A model generated the notes under the pieces. That model had not been told where the DNA came from. It saw only the letters and a program-made list of their open reading frames with translations, and did no database searches. 64,000 nt of DNA from Pomacea canaliculata (taxonomy: Eukaryota; Mollusca; Gastropoda; Architaenioglossa; Ampullariidae): the NCBI RefSeq assembly GCF_003073045.1, contig NC_037590.1, forward strand, positions 20,363,708 through 20,427,707, read 5' to 3'. A program made the position numbers and the translations under genes. Below, one piece after another: positions 1 through 12,000 of this stretch (positions within the stretch are counted from its first letter, which is position 1; every line of letters begins with the position of its first letter).

Positions 1-1119
1 GTCATCACCGACGGGGGAAAAAAAAGGCGTGCTGAATATGCGTCACGTTTGACGTCAATTCTAGTCTTCTATTAACGCTACAATGTTTCGAACATTCGGG
101 GTGCACGGAAACTTTTCATCTCACAAAGTTCTGCTATGTCCACACACAAAGTGTTTGTCAACTTGTTCATGCAAAAATATTAATGCTATCTGAATTTCAT
201 ACTGACGGTCGTCGTGGTATTAAATCGAGGAAACTTTGATCACCGAGATAATTGCTTTTCTCGTGTCGTGTGTAAAAACAGATTTTACGAACTCTAATTT
301 TATTAAATATCTGCTAGAAAACTCCGAAACACCAACAGATTGACAGCAATATATCAATTTTGCGTGAAACTGAAAGACTTTTTCCAATGGTGACGACCGT
401 AATATTTTACTGACTCTGTAACGTGTCGACTTTTTACAGGCACTAAAACCAGTTTTATTTTTAACTACATTTATGGGCACTGGATGACACATACCTTCAA
501 CAAATACGGCAAAAGAAACCCCCAAGGCTATTCAAATTAGTTTTACAACTCTTGACCCATTTTAGGGGTGAAACTTCTGTCACAGGCTCATATATATTAA
601 ACTGCAACTATTTCTCGCTATTAAATTGCTGTTTCTGGTTGTTGAACATCCATATCAAATTGAGTATCTGCCAATAGTCTCCAACATGGTTCTTGATCAA
701 CTGGCTCATTCCTACTTTTAAATAATTATATCAAAATACCTCACTGGTTGAAAGGGTAAGCCCATAAAGGGAAGTAATTCACAGCAAATCAAAGTAACTT
801 CCCTTCTGTATGTATTTTTCTATGCACAGCATGCTGTGTTTTGTGATACTGCTCGGTTCGCATTACAGTGACTGTGGTCCTGAAGACGTATGCAAAGATC
901 TTTTTAATTGCATTGAAAAGACCGTTAAGGGACAACATTAATTAGATGAAAAACTTAACAATTGGTTTTAGAAAATTGTGTTGAGAATGGGTGGGAAAGT
1001 GAGTAAATGAGAGATAGAACAAAGTGGCAACTCAGAAGTACCTAATCATTAAGTCTGCCTATTAGATGCTACCTTCATTTAGAAAATTAATTATATAAGA
1101 AGTTCATTGCTCTCCTTAC
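1..1119. other. Left flank without a supported gene
   Basis: AT-rich sequence with no exon I can support. The exons that should follow exon 7 of the minus-strand P450 (exons 8 to 14) would lie here or beyond the left edge. I looked on the minus strand for the exon 8 sequence with its LFPLTRWNS core and did not find it. A 101-codon open frame at 220-525 on the minus strand resembles nothing I know and is probably chance. Confidence 0.5.
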
Positions 1120-4100
1120 TTTTAAGAAGCATCAACAATCCCTCGGAACTGGCGATGTCTTGTAAAATGGTGGACACATCTTTTGCCAAGGGATTGTCGA
1201 GGTCTTTCTGGGAATTGACTTCAATTCCGAACGATGTCGCTGCTATCACGTCCAAGGTGTAGCCCGCAAAGTACCTTGGCAAAAATATTTCTATACACAA
1301 CATTGTGCACGAAAATGAAGACAGAGTTTACAGTATGTAACGTGCCTGCTGACTGCTTTTCTTAACTAGGGGAACGCCGTTGAGCATTTAACCACGTTTG
1401 ACAAACTTGCATGGAAAGTCACATAAAACTATTGGTGCGGGGCGATTGTTATGACTTCAGGGAAAATGTTGAGCTACGTCCAGACTAGTGAGGCAATAGT
1501 TTGCTAATGCAATGAAACTTTGTGACATTTCACAGGTTTCACGCTTTAGCATTTTGTCCTGTTAAGAAAAGACTTTAGAGGGTGGTCACTAATTGCTTTT
1601 AATAGATTCAGTAATTTATTCAGCGTACTCTAATTTTGCATTAGACCAAGATCGATGTAAAGAGTTTATATTTGATGACGCTCAATTTATTTTGTTCACA
1701 AATTTGATATAACCAAAATAGGCAGTGAGAGAGAGAGTTAATTTCATGAACGACGTTGACCGAAGATATCTTAGCATCAAATCCATTTTCGAAAGAAGCC
1801 TGTATCCTGTTAAAAGATTGTGAAGTAGAAGAAAAAATTAATGGATAATAATCTGAAACAAGATTTACTTTCTAACATCGATCTTTTGCCCTTTCCCAGC
1901 AGCCTCCTTGATGTTAGTGGTTAGCTGAGCGCTGCAACGATGGAAATGATGCTCCATCTATAAAATAAAAGTGCATTGCTATAACCGTAGTAATTATAAT
2001 AGTAATAAGTACAAGAATTATCAAACCATTCAAAATTAAATGTTACACAAAGATATGAAAAGTTATTAAATATCAGACTGGTTACAGTGGTAAAATAAGA
2101 CAATATATCAGCAACAAAAAACATTACTATACATTAAAATAATAATGAAAGGGAATGTTACCAGCAGAATACAATGGTACAGCACCCGGATGCAGTTATT
2201 TTTTATCAGCTAATGAATAGTAAAAAGAAAACTTGTTAACTTAAGCAGATATCTTTACTGTGTATTTTTACGTACACCCTATATACTTCCTCTACTTCTT
2301 TCGTATCTTTTTCATTTCATTTCATCATGGGAATGTCATTATCGTTTGCAATATTCTTTGCCACGATATCAGTTTGCGAAATATGATGTATGTATGAGAT
2401 TCTTATTATATGATATATTTGTTATTGTTTGATTTGCAGTTTTTGTTAAAACAAAATGCCTAGTAGGTTTATAGCCAAGGAGTTCACTAGAAAAAGTCAC
2501 TGGCATCTAACGAGGTAAATAGTTTACTCACCAGCTTCAACTTTCCGGTGCTGAAGGTAGGTGTCAGTAGGTGTCGGATTCTTTCCCATTGTTCACCGCC
2601 TGCCACGGAAAGCATCGCCCGAATTTCGTCTGGAAAAATCTCAAACTTTTCCTAAAAAGCAGAAAACAAGAAACTGTGATGTTGTTGTAATTGTTCGAGT
2701 ATTGTCTCGGCATTCTAGACATATTTAAAGGATCTCAGTACGTGATGATATACGTCTGATGAGTACTTAGACTTATTACGGTTTTTGTTAGTTATCCTAC
2801 TAATGACACTGGGTCTGGAGGGTTCCCAGTCACTTCATCCCCAGACACTTCATCCCCAACGCTTCATCCTTAAAATAAAATTTTAACTATAAAAATTATG
2901 AAGCCGGCGAAAAATTTAACTGAAATTCAAATAATTATCTTCATATAAACATCACAATAATTTTTCAATTAAAATACATTAATAATATTTAAATCATGCT
3001 ATTAACTTCAACGTCATTTGAACATCTACAACATTAGTTAAAGTATTTTAATGGTAAAACTTATTGTGATGTTTATATGAAGATAATTATTTGAATTTTA
3101 GTTAAATTTTTCTCTGGCTTCATAATTTTTATAGTTAAAATGTCATTTTAAGGATGAAGCGTTGGGGATGAAGTGTCTGGGGATGAAGTGTCTGGGGATT
3201 AAGTGTCTGGACACCGGTCTGGAGGTGAAACGTGAAAAGTACTCACATCCTAGTATAGTAACTGTTAGGTGGTTGATGGACAGCAGTCAAGGTGCATTAA
3301 AATAATACGATCATGCTAAAGTTAAAGTCTTTAGAAACTTTATATTAATGTAAAAAACTACTTGGCAATGCTCACAAATCTGTCTGTAAATATGTTGAAA
3401 TATTTCACAAGCACTTCTTTCAATATGTCAAGGTCAGTGGTTACCAGCATCGGCCGACGCCCTACATAGATTCTGAAATGCAAACAAAAGGTGGTTTTTG
3501 TAAATGAAATCTTGTGCTTTATACCAAACTCATTCTAATTTTTAACATTGATGCAGAATGTTTTTTTTTCTGGACTTTTCAGAAGACATGTAAAGAGTAC
3601 CAAAAAAAAGGGGTATTCAGCAATATGGAAAAATAATACTGAAGTAATACTGCTAAGAAGCAGAAAGAGTTGGTACATTTACAATTTACATATTACAATT
3701 TAATAACTGACAGTAAGATACAGAGGCATATTTCACTAATAAAAGAAAATTCGTAAAGCTTACCCAAATGTGCGACCATACACATTAGACCACTTTCGAA
3801 CACATTGTTCATTTCCCTGAAAAAGTCAGTGTTGTTCGATTTAACAAATATTTACTTGAAGCATATTCAATTAAAACAACAACAAAAGAAGCGAAAGGAA
3901 CTCTCGACAGTGTTGTCACTAGACACAAACATTGTTGATGCTAATAACAGAAATCAGACTGTAATGTTATAAGCGATCAGCTGTTAAGTTTTCGGTTTTG
4001 ATATTTTAAACAACAGAGTATTTAAACTAAAAAGTCCGCAAACCCATTAATTAGAAAGCTATACCTCTGCAGTCAGTTGATAATGATTACCAAGGAAAGG

Positions 4101-4387
4101 TAACGGTTGGGGTCCATCTACTCCCAATGATTTCCAGACTCCGTACGGCCAAATTCCGTAACTGTGAGAAATGAATCGTAAAGTATAACCAGAAATTCAA
4201 TGGTCTGTGTGACTGAGATTACTATCATGATAATCTCTCTTTCTCTCTTACTCTCTTGGTCTATATCTGTTCACGTCTTAGAAAATCTTTGACCAGGAAC
4301 TTACTGCCTCGATACTTACATGTAGAGCAAGATGCTTGTTAATATAAGAAACACAACACACATGTCGAAGAACGACAGACACTCCAT
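1120..4387 (-). CDS. Cytochrome P450, CYP3-clan type (P450-A), 3' part missing from window
   Basis: Likely an ER-bound heme monooxygenase. Seven coding exons are visible on the minus strand: 4320-4387, 4065-4161, 3764-3816, 3376-3472, 2532-2651, 1869-1957 and 1120-1274. All have GT-AG borders, and exons 2 to 7 have exactly the lengths found in the four plus-strand paralogues (97, 53, 97, 120, 89, 155). Exon 1 encodes a start methionine and a hydrophobic anchor; later exons give GVDGPQPLPFLGN, RKWSNVYGRTFG, the C-helix WERIR (WxxxR) followed by LLTPTFSTGKLKL, and YTLDVIAATSFGIEVNS. The I-helix, ExxR and heme-cysteine exons are not in view, so it is either cut by the window edge or a 3'-truncated copy. 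Its protein differs much more from B-E than those differ from each other, so it is an older, divergently transcribed paralogue. Confidence 0.85.
2822..3215. mobile_element. Palindromic MITE in an intron of P450-A
   Basis: A roughly 394 bp near-palindrome. The left arm (2822-2960) and right arm (3061-3215) are reverse complements over most of their length around a spacer of about 100 bp. Both outer ends carry short tandem units of the type CACTTCATCCCCAGA, two on the left and three on the right. The element is flanked by a direct repeat GGTCTGGAGG at 2812-2821 and 3216-3225, a target-site duplication of 9-10 bp, which among DNA transposons points to the Mutator (MULE) class. It has no coding capacity. 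The family assignment is inference from duplication length; the palindrome and direct repeat are read directly. Confidence 0.85.
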
Positions 4388-6147
4388 CCTTGCCTCAGTA
4401 AAGAGTGCCGACACACAGATGTCACAAGCTGTTTTGCAGAAATCTAGCCACGTAAGCAATAACAACGCTATGACAGTTGTTTACTTCGAGGGAGATTCCC
4501 AGCGGTTGGCTAAAATCAGGGACATGCATGGGTGGACTGCTGTCTGTTTGCCGAGACCAACGCTTAGACTCTTGCGACGTTCTCCGCTGTTAGTCTCGGC
4601 GAGCCAAAACAATGAATATGAATAAACCGGAAGCTTGCTGTGACCTCGAAACCGCATAACCGACACGGTCAGTGTGTACGGCATTCGCGATGAACTGTGA
4701 GCATCGTACTCAACGATTGCTTATGCGTTCATAAGTTAGAAAATAGAAATGGAAATGGTTAGAACAGAGTACGAGGCGTGTGATTTACATACATGGATTG
4801 TAAGACTGGATTAAGTAGAGAGTGATCGGGGAAGTGCCCAGGATATAAACATTGTATCTATGTTGCCTTGTATTTATTTCATTACAATGTTCTTTGTGTT
4901 CAAAAGCAAGGTAATGAATTCTTAGGTAGTTCAAAAGGTTGTTTCCCTTGTTTGAAAAATGCATCATTAGGGACAAACCTAACATACTTCCGAAAACTTC
5001 CAACCCAGGGAGGTTTTTTTCACCACCAGCCCGCTTCTCTTCACCTATAGAATTCTGTTCTCAAAGTTACTAACACCTTTTCTCTATTGCCATGTATTTC
5101 CCACCCGTCTCTGCGCGTTCTTGCCAGCAAAACAAACAAAAAAACCTCGCAGACGGTGCCTTCGACCGCGACCCAGCCTGTAGAGCTGATCAGCGAAAAA
5201 TAAGAAGTGTCACGTGGACTGACCTCAGACCCAGTGCACAGCAGCTTCGAAGCTCTCAATACCAAGAAAAAGTAGGCCAGGCGGTCAACAACACCTCAGG
5301 CTCCCCACAAAGCCAAAGCGTGTGAGTGCGTAAATGTCAAAGCACGTGTCCTACATCTCGTAATACCAGCTCTAGAAACAATGTATTGGAGAGCGACAGA
5401 AAATGGAGAACGGGTTCACGGGATTTGTAAAGCTACGCTCTAAAAAAAAAAAAAAAAAGTGTTTATCAACTTCTACTAGACTTTGAATCGGGACGGGAAG
5501 GCGGATTGGCGTGAATGGGAGTGGCCGGCCCGCTTACAAGCAAGGATAAGTTGTCTCGGAGGAAATATTAAGGCCACATTTCTCAATCTTTTATAATAAT
5601 AATGTGGGAATTTATCAAGCGAAATATCTCAGCGAAAGGCACTGGTTAAGATCACAAACAGCAACAATTTTAAAGATGTAGAACAAAATCACAAAATAGT
5701 AACAAAGATGTAGAAGGATGAACAACTCGAGGACTCGCTGCGTTCCGACAGTAAAGGGCGATAACTGTAGATGTAAGGGTAACGACTCCAGAGAATAAGG
5801 TTAGTGACATCAGGAGAAAACTGGAACGATATTGAGTAATATTGAGAATATGAATGAATGTTATCACATGAAACTGCAAGAGGGAGATCATCACTTCAGT
5901 TTATTCACTGCAGCTCACAGTCAATGCAGAAGCGAGTGAAACATGGCGGAGTGGAATCCAGCCAACAGACCCAAACAGTTCGCACTTCAAATAACATTAT
6001 ATAAAGTACGCAAACCACAAGAGGAATGAAACGCATCAGAAGTACACGTAAACATGATGGTCCAACTCTTTTATCCAAATCAACGCATGACCACAAAGCA
6101 TAAAAAATCAAGGAGAGCTGATCCGCTCAGACTGTTAGGTGAATAGA
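4388..6147. other. Intergenic region between divergent P450-A and P450-B (left part)
   Basis: Holds the 5' flank of minus-strand P450-A next to 4387 and otherwise no gene. A short copy of a dispersed repeat sits at about 4845-4945. A run of A residues lies near 5440-5458. Open frames on both strands here show no family resemblance and are short. Confidence 0.5.
4845..4945 (+). repeat. Dispersed repeat, short copy
   Basis: The stretch running from TTGCCTTGTATTTATTTC to AATTCTTAGGTAGTT recurs at about 15036-15125 on the plus strand and at about 51160-51250 on the minus strand. This is the shortest of the three copies. The family is unknown to me. Confidence 0.7.
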
Positions 6148-6353
6148 CAGAACTCTCACAACCTTTTACTTGTGACCCCCCACCCCCACCAGACGAAAAA
6201 AGGTACGTCTGCGCGCCCCTCCTTAGCAGCTAATTTCACTACTACCGATATGAGACATGAGAAAAATAAACAAAATGACAGTCTTCGCACCCCACTTGTC
6301 AACACGTCGCGCCCTTTTTGGATGGGACGCACCCCACAGGTTGAGAACCGCGG
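6148..6353. mobile_element. Decayed non-autonomous hAT-like element
   Basis: Starts with a damaged form of the CAGTGGTTCTCAACCTTT terminus and a C-rich GTGACCCCCCACCCCC stretch, and ends with GGTTGAGAACCGCGG, the complementary hAT terminus. The interior has the CGCGCCCC blocks common in short Charlie-like derivatives. The flanking 8 bp (TGAATAGA and TGAGCGAT) match only partly, so this is an old copy. Open frames of 164 and 123 codons across it are by-products of its GC-rich interior. Confidence 0.55.
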
Positions 6354-7382
6354 TGAGCGATCTAGATTGTGGAGAAGAACTCGCCAACAAAAGAAGAGAG
6401 TCCACGTCTCGTGGGGTCGTTCAATAAAGTTGCTAGAGAGCTGTTTTTCCTTCAGGACAAAAGCAACTTTGTGCTCAGTCAGCATGAGCCACACCTCGGC
6501 GACACGGACCAAAGCACATCCTGCCAATGTGCATCGTGAGGACGGAGAAACACGTTCTGTGTTTTTTATGAGGTGTCGTCTACAAATACTAAATGCAAGA
6601 GCTTTGCGTGTTATTAATATTAAGCAATGGTAGAAGACTTTTTTTTTTGTATATCCACACCCTAGCCAAGGGAAAATAGCCCTACTTCCGAAAGGGCCAA
6701 GATAAAGACTGAGCCCCTAAAGCGAACTGCGATGCTGAAACAATGTTATTGTGAGATGGCTTCCCACGATGAAAGTACCAGCCATCACCCAGAGCTGGAG
6801 TTCGCGACCAAGGCTACCCAGGGCCGCTGAGAGCCAGCCCGGGCCCCGGGACAGACCTCTCCGGGCCCCTTGTACTTGTAATCGTAAATTATTTTCCCAG
6901 TATATAATGTATGTTTACAATTCGAATCTCAATAAGAAGAAGAAAAAAAATCCACTGACCAAGGCCGGGCCCCCTTGACAGCCGCGGGCCCGGGTACACC
7001 AGACCCCCCTGTCCCCTCCTCTCGTCAGGCCTGAGGCTACCCATCATCTGATGGGTACCGGCTGTGGTATTGTCTTGAGGAAAAATTCCATCTAGAGAAA
7101 ACCAACGACAGGGGTCTAAGCCTTAGATAAGTAAAAGATTTTATTTGCACAAGTTTCAACAAAGCCAAAGAGTTTGAGTTTATATCGTGCTTAATTTTAT
7201 ATCATTTTTCTGCATGTTAATATAAGCTTAGCTGATCAAGAGTTTACCTAAGGTCGACACGTGATGCTACTCCAGACAGATCTCGGTTTCGGTCGACCTG
7301 CCCTCGAGAATTTCACACTCCCAGCTAAGATAACTTATCACCCGTCTTTTTTTTTTAAGACCATTCAAAAGTATAAGACTTG
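6354..7382. other. GC-rich intergenic patch, probably repeat-derived
   Basis: Two GC-rich blocks at about 6785-6880 and 6960-7030 carry partly inverted GGGCCCGGG-type motifs around an AT-rich core, which suggests a decayed transposon I cannot classify. A short perfect hairpin with 9 bp arms (TACCCATCA and its complement) lies at 7038-7057. No gene is seen. Confidence 0.4.
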
Positions 7383-7901
7383 TTATGATCAACAATCGTG
7401 TTTTTTCGTAATGAGGCTGATTTGTAAATATTTTGTAAATATTATATGTAAATATTATATGTAAGTCCAGTAATGTTATGAAAAATGTTATATTCATTGT
7501 AGGAAATACGATTGTTTACACTGATTTTGTCAAAGGCTTTTGGGGGCAATTACTATTTTTATTAGAGTCGTATGGAAGGTGTGTTTTATTTTTATTTTGT
7601 TTACCACTAAGGCACAAAATAGCAAGTAGGAGTGCGATTTCGATGTAAACATGTGCACTTGTGCTTCCTGAACTCTTTCAGAAATAAAAATGGCAAAAAA
7701 AAGAAAGCAAAGAGTTTCAGACGAACGTCTCATGTCAACATAAAAGGCGTGCTGCTGCTAGTGTAATGCAGACCTCTTTACGCCTGAGAGAACCACAAGC
7801 AATGTATATTCATGAGGTTTTTTTTTTAAAAAAAACGTACTGAAGTCAAAAGTAGCTTTATCTCATCTCTTTTATCCATATCTCACATTATGCACTCAAA
7901 A
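7383..7901 (+). repeat. Duplicated intergenic block upstream of P450-B
   Basis: Homologous along its length to 15125-15607 upstream of P450-C. It includes the reiterated TGTAAATATTT motif and the shared strings AAGAGTTTCAGACGAACG and AAAGGCGTGCTGCTGCTAG. It marks the left end of a tandem duplication unit of about 7.7 kb that contains P450-B. Confidence 0.85.
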
Positions 7902-7919
7902 AGGAGAGGGTAACACAGC

Positions 7920-8330
7920 CCCTATCCTCACTGTGATAAAATCATATGTTCTGGTTTGCTTTACCTTTAGCATTTACTTTAAGAAGAAAAGGGTATGTTG
8001 CTCGCGAGCATGATCTCTGTCAACGTCCTCACCCACTCAAAATATCCTACGTTTGGCAGTAAGCAAATGTTAGCAAGTCCTCTCCCCTGTCAAGACTGAG
8101 AGTACTCAATGTGCCCTCTCTCTCTCTCTTTTGTTCCCTCCACAGACACCTACATAAAGCCTCGCTTTGAAAAGTACTAAAATTGTTGAGCGAGCCATTT
8201 TCGTCGAGAGACTGCCCTTCAGCTCGGGCGCAATGAACTTAGGGGCAGACGTTTTTGTAGATGCTCTGAATGCAACCGTCATGTTCAATCTGAACTGTCC
8301 TAAAAACATTGTTTCTTGTATAATCTATGG
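7920..8330 (+). pseudogene. Decayed copy of P450 promoter and exon 1, upstream of P450-B
   Basis: Aligns with the true upstream region and exon 1 of P450-B (about 8740-9150). It carries the palindrome TGCTCGCGAGCA at 7999-8010, a CTGTCAACGTCCTCACCC stretch, and a CTCGGGCGCAATG start context with its ATG at 8233. The reading frame after the ATG no longer encodes the MELL membrane anchor, and the GTAAGT donor that ends the true exon 1 is gone. The block therefore cannot act as first exon in the normal way. A similar relic precedes P450-C. Confidence 0.65.
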
Positions 8331-8811
8331 CGAGGAGCGTGGTCGAGGGGTCAAGTTGCAGGACAGAAGGTCACATTAAGGATGCTGAAATCAAGAAAAT
8401 GAAAATAGAGTTTTGACACGAGTCTTCTGCACATTTGCTCGGTGAACTTTCTGAAGACTGGCTATCTAGACAGCGAGAAAAAAGCAAAACTCTGAGTGTG
8501 GTAGAGCCTTTAAGAATATAATTTATTCACCAAGTAGTCATGTTTCTCTTTCAGTTTTCTTACTGCATCCTAAGTGAATTGTAATTTCTTTATCACCATG
8601 CATTATTTGCTTCTTTTATTTGACGTTGGTAGCACAGTTACGCTGCACTCGAGAATCGTCAAATATTTTTATGTTCTTTCATTACAGAACAATTCAGTCT
8701 TTAAAGAGAGAAAAATAAACGTCTTTACTGACACGATGACAGAATCATATGCCCCAGTTTGCCTTATCTTCAACAAACAGCTTGAAAAGAAAAGCTCATG
8801 CGACTCGTGGC

Positions 8812-8919
8812 TGCTCGCGAGCATGACCTGGGCTGATGTCCTCACCCTTCTGATAATGTACTCGAAGTACCGGGATGTCCCACAACTTGTACGCGCTCCG
8901 ATCGCTAAATATTATAAAA
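8812..8919 (+). promoter_or_regulatory. Putative promoter of P450-B
   Basis: Contains the 12 bp perfect palindrome TGCTCGCGAGCA at 8812-8823, followed at once by TGACCT (8824-8829, the complement of an AGGTCA nuclear-receptor half-site). A second TGTCCT lies 7 bp further on. A TATA box (TATAAAA) is at 8913-8919, about 160 bp before the ATG at 9077. The same arrangement, with a weaker TATA, precedes P450-C. CYP3 genes in vertebrates are controlled by nuclear receptors binding AGGTCA repeats; carrying that over to this gene is inference. Confidence 0.55.
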
Positions 8920-9076
8920 GCAAGAGCATGCCCTAACCACTCTGCTTAGAACACACGGATACCACACGGCAATATACGCCATCTGTCACCTGTTGCCATT
9001 GAGGGTCCTACATCAGAATACATCTTAGAAAGTGCCGACCAACTTTCGTCGCCAAACTGTTCTGAACTCGGGCGCA

Positions 9077-12000
9077 ATGGAGTTACTGGACGGACTAGAG
9101 TTTCCGATGTATCTGCTCTTGCTTTTGATTGCAGTCGTCTTGTTTTACCTGTAAGTACTGTGCTATCTCAGCAAACAAAAACTTTCTGTTGACAATAGCG
9201 GCACGTAGTTATGTTTCTCTGTTAGCTTTCTAGCTGCGTCCTAATTGTTAGTTTTAATTTTGATTTATCGCTCTTGGTTCACTGACTTTCTAATTAATAA
9301 TGATAAAGTTTTTTTTTAACTCTTCAGTATAAGGACATTAATTTTCACTTTACTACGGTCGTTCAGGTATGGGACTTGGTCTTTCGGAATCTGGAAGTCT
9401 ATGGGAGTGGATGGACCGAAACCTCTGCCTTTCTTTGGAAACCTGTGGGAGTTGAACAAAAAGGTATTTCGAGTTTTATGTTTAGTTCTCGATTTACAAG
9501 TTTTTGCATTCACGAATACCATTCTCTCAGCAATAATCAATAACAAAAAGGCTTGCATTTTCTTTAGAACTCATTATACATCAAATTCTTTTCAGGGAAA
9601 TGAAAAGAGCATTCGTCAATGGTCACAGACTTATGGTCGCACTTTTGGGTAGGTTATCAGAGTTCTTCTACTTGCATCACATTCTTTATTCCTGTAAAAG
9701 TCTACATCACCTATAGAAATAGCGAAGCTATATGAGATCTTATCTCTAAAATGTTCTTATCAACTTACAAATGATTCTCAAGTTGATTCTCAGTTTGAAT
9801 TTACTTCCGTTGTGTACTCTTTTCTAATATATTACAATTCGAATTTTCATTTTTGTTCTTTTCTAGAATCTATTGTGGGCGTCAGCCATTGCTGGTTACC
9901 ACAGACCTTGACATCTTAAAGGAAGTACTAGTTAAAGATTTCAACAGATTTTCAGACAGATTTGTAAGTTTTTTACAACTTGTTGCTAAGTTACACTATT
10001 GCTAAGTTGTTGTTTTTTATAAGTACATACTGTAAGACACTCTAAGATCGTAATATATTGAAATCAACAATTTGACTAGCCTGCTGCGTTATTTATCAAA
10101 ACAATCCGAAGCACGTGGTTAGTAAGCTAAAGAACAGACGTATTCATAGGCTGGTTACCATTTGAAATGAGCGACGGAATTACTGTTCATGGGAGGTAAC
10201 TCCTGTGTTTTAACATCTGCAGCAGGCGAGTCTGAGGACAGGAAAGAGAATTTAGCTTGGGTGTCGCTATTTATAGCTATATTTATAGTAAATTCATGCA
10301 GATTATAAACTCCATAAAGTTTCAAAACAATCCCAAGGTACCCGATCTTAAATCCTCTAAATCAAATCATCTAAAAGAAAATATCTTCTCGCTGTTGTTA
10401 TCGTAGTCACCTGTAATCTCAGTTTGATGTGAAAAAGTTGTAATAAACGTTTGATTTATGTATTGCATAATTACACTCACAAAGGAACTTACTCCCTAAT
10501 TCAGAACAGCAGGTTTATACTACAATTACAATTATTATCACTAAAGAGATTCTTTAACTTCTAGGACAAGTTTGAACTGTTGCCAAAGGAAATTCGAGCT
10601 AACCTTTTTGCTATTGGAGGCGCAGACTGGAAAAGGGTTAGAACCCTACTGACACCTACATTTAGCTCAGGCAAACTGAAACTGGTGAGAGCATTGTTTA
10701 TTTCACTATAAATGAAGTATTGCTTCTTTTTCATTAACTTATTGCCTATATTTTCTTGTGAAAAAAACTTACTTTGCTCATCATCTAACTTTTATCTGTG
10801 TTTATTAGAAATAAGCCAGCCATCACCTTCATAATATTTTATCCAACAGTTCTTTTTTGTTAATTACATCGGCAAATAAAATGAACCTCTACTGTCACAG
10901 ATGGAGAACTATATCGACAGGTGTAGTAATGAACTCGCTGAAAATCTTGAGGAGGCCATTAGGAAAGGTGAAAGAATCGAAACAAAGAAGTGAGCTTGGA
11001 TTACAGTTCATTGAAATCGCTAATTTTCTCCTCATTCTTCCTCTTCTTTTCTTTTCTTACCATACAAAAACATTACTTCATTCATACATCTTTCATTCGA
11101 AAGAACAAGACGGAGAACAATACACGTTTTTGAATCAAGGCACATTATGGTCATTATCTTTCTTTAACGACAAAGCAGTAACCTTTATTCAATGGCTTTG
11201 GGAATACATTTTCTACCTAAAGATTAAGTCTGATACAAATTACTGTTTTCGAATAGACTGCCTATTTCTAATTCTCGTAATACACGTTTCCAGAGAAAAG
11301 AAGTCAAAATTATGAGGTCACATTTATACAAAGATACCCTTCTCTATTACAATTTTCCTGCGTTTTCTCGTCAAACCCCTGAAATTAGCTGTCGGTAACT
11401 CACAAACCCTGGAGGAATCTCTCGATCTCTCATGAGGCTCACGAGGCTCGTCATATTTGTTTACCAGATACTTTGGAGCCTACACCCTGGATGTGATATC
11501 GAGCACAGCGTTTGGAATTCAAGTCAATTCACAGAAAGACCTCAACGACCCCTTCGTCAAGGATGTGGCCAGTGTTATGCACGAGGCCACCAGCAGTAAC
11601 GGGTTGTTGACAGTTCTCGCAGGTAAGATATTTTCCCTTCCATTTTTTTCATTGGTCCTACACCTGTGTACTCATATCCGTATACATACATGACAGGTAA
11701 GTGACTCTCCGAAAAATACATTGTCAAGACTGTATGATTAATATGTTTTCAAGCAGTGTTAATGCATATAATTACTTTTGAGGAGCTATACATGTATTCG
11801 ACATAGACAACTTTAGTTTCTTATCTTTGCAAAGTAAATACAGAGAATGGTTGAACTTGCAGAAGAAAATGACGATCGTCCTTGTCTACACTCGACTGAT
11901 GAGCAAAATTGTCGCTGTTTTGCAACCCACTGGGGCCTGCGGTAGAACTACGCCTTACTTCAACAAACGTGTCCCTTAGTTTTCAGGAGAGATAAAGGGC

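Noticed and set aside
220-525. 101-codon minus-strand open frame near the left edge
   Set aside because: No signal peptide, motif or family resemblance, and no supporting splice sites; likely chance.
6139-6633. 164-codon plus-strand and 123-codon minus-strand open frames
   Set aside because: They cross a decayed hAT-like element, have low-complexity composition and no family features; openness is explained by GC-rich repeats.
10857-11315. 152-codon open frame in P450-B
   Set aside because: It reads exon 6 in the wrong frame and runs through the intron. The correct exon 6 is 10901-10989 with canonical borders.
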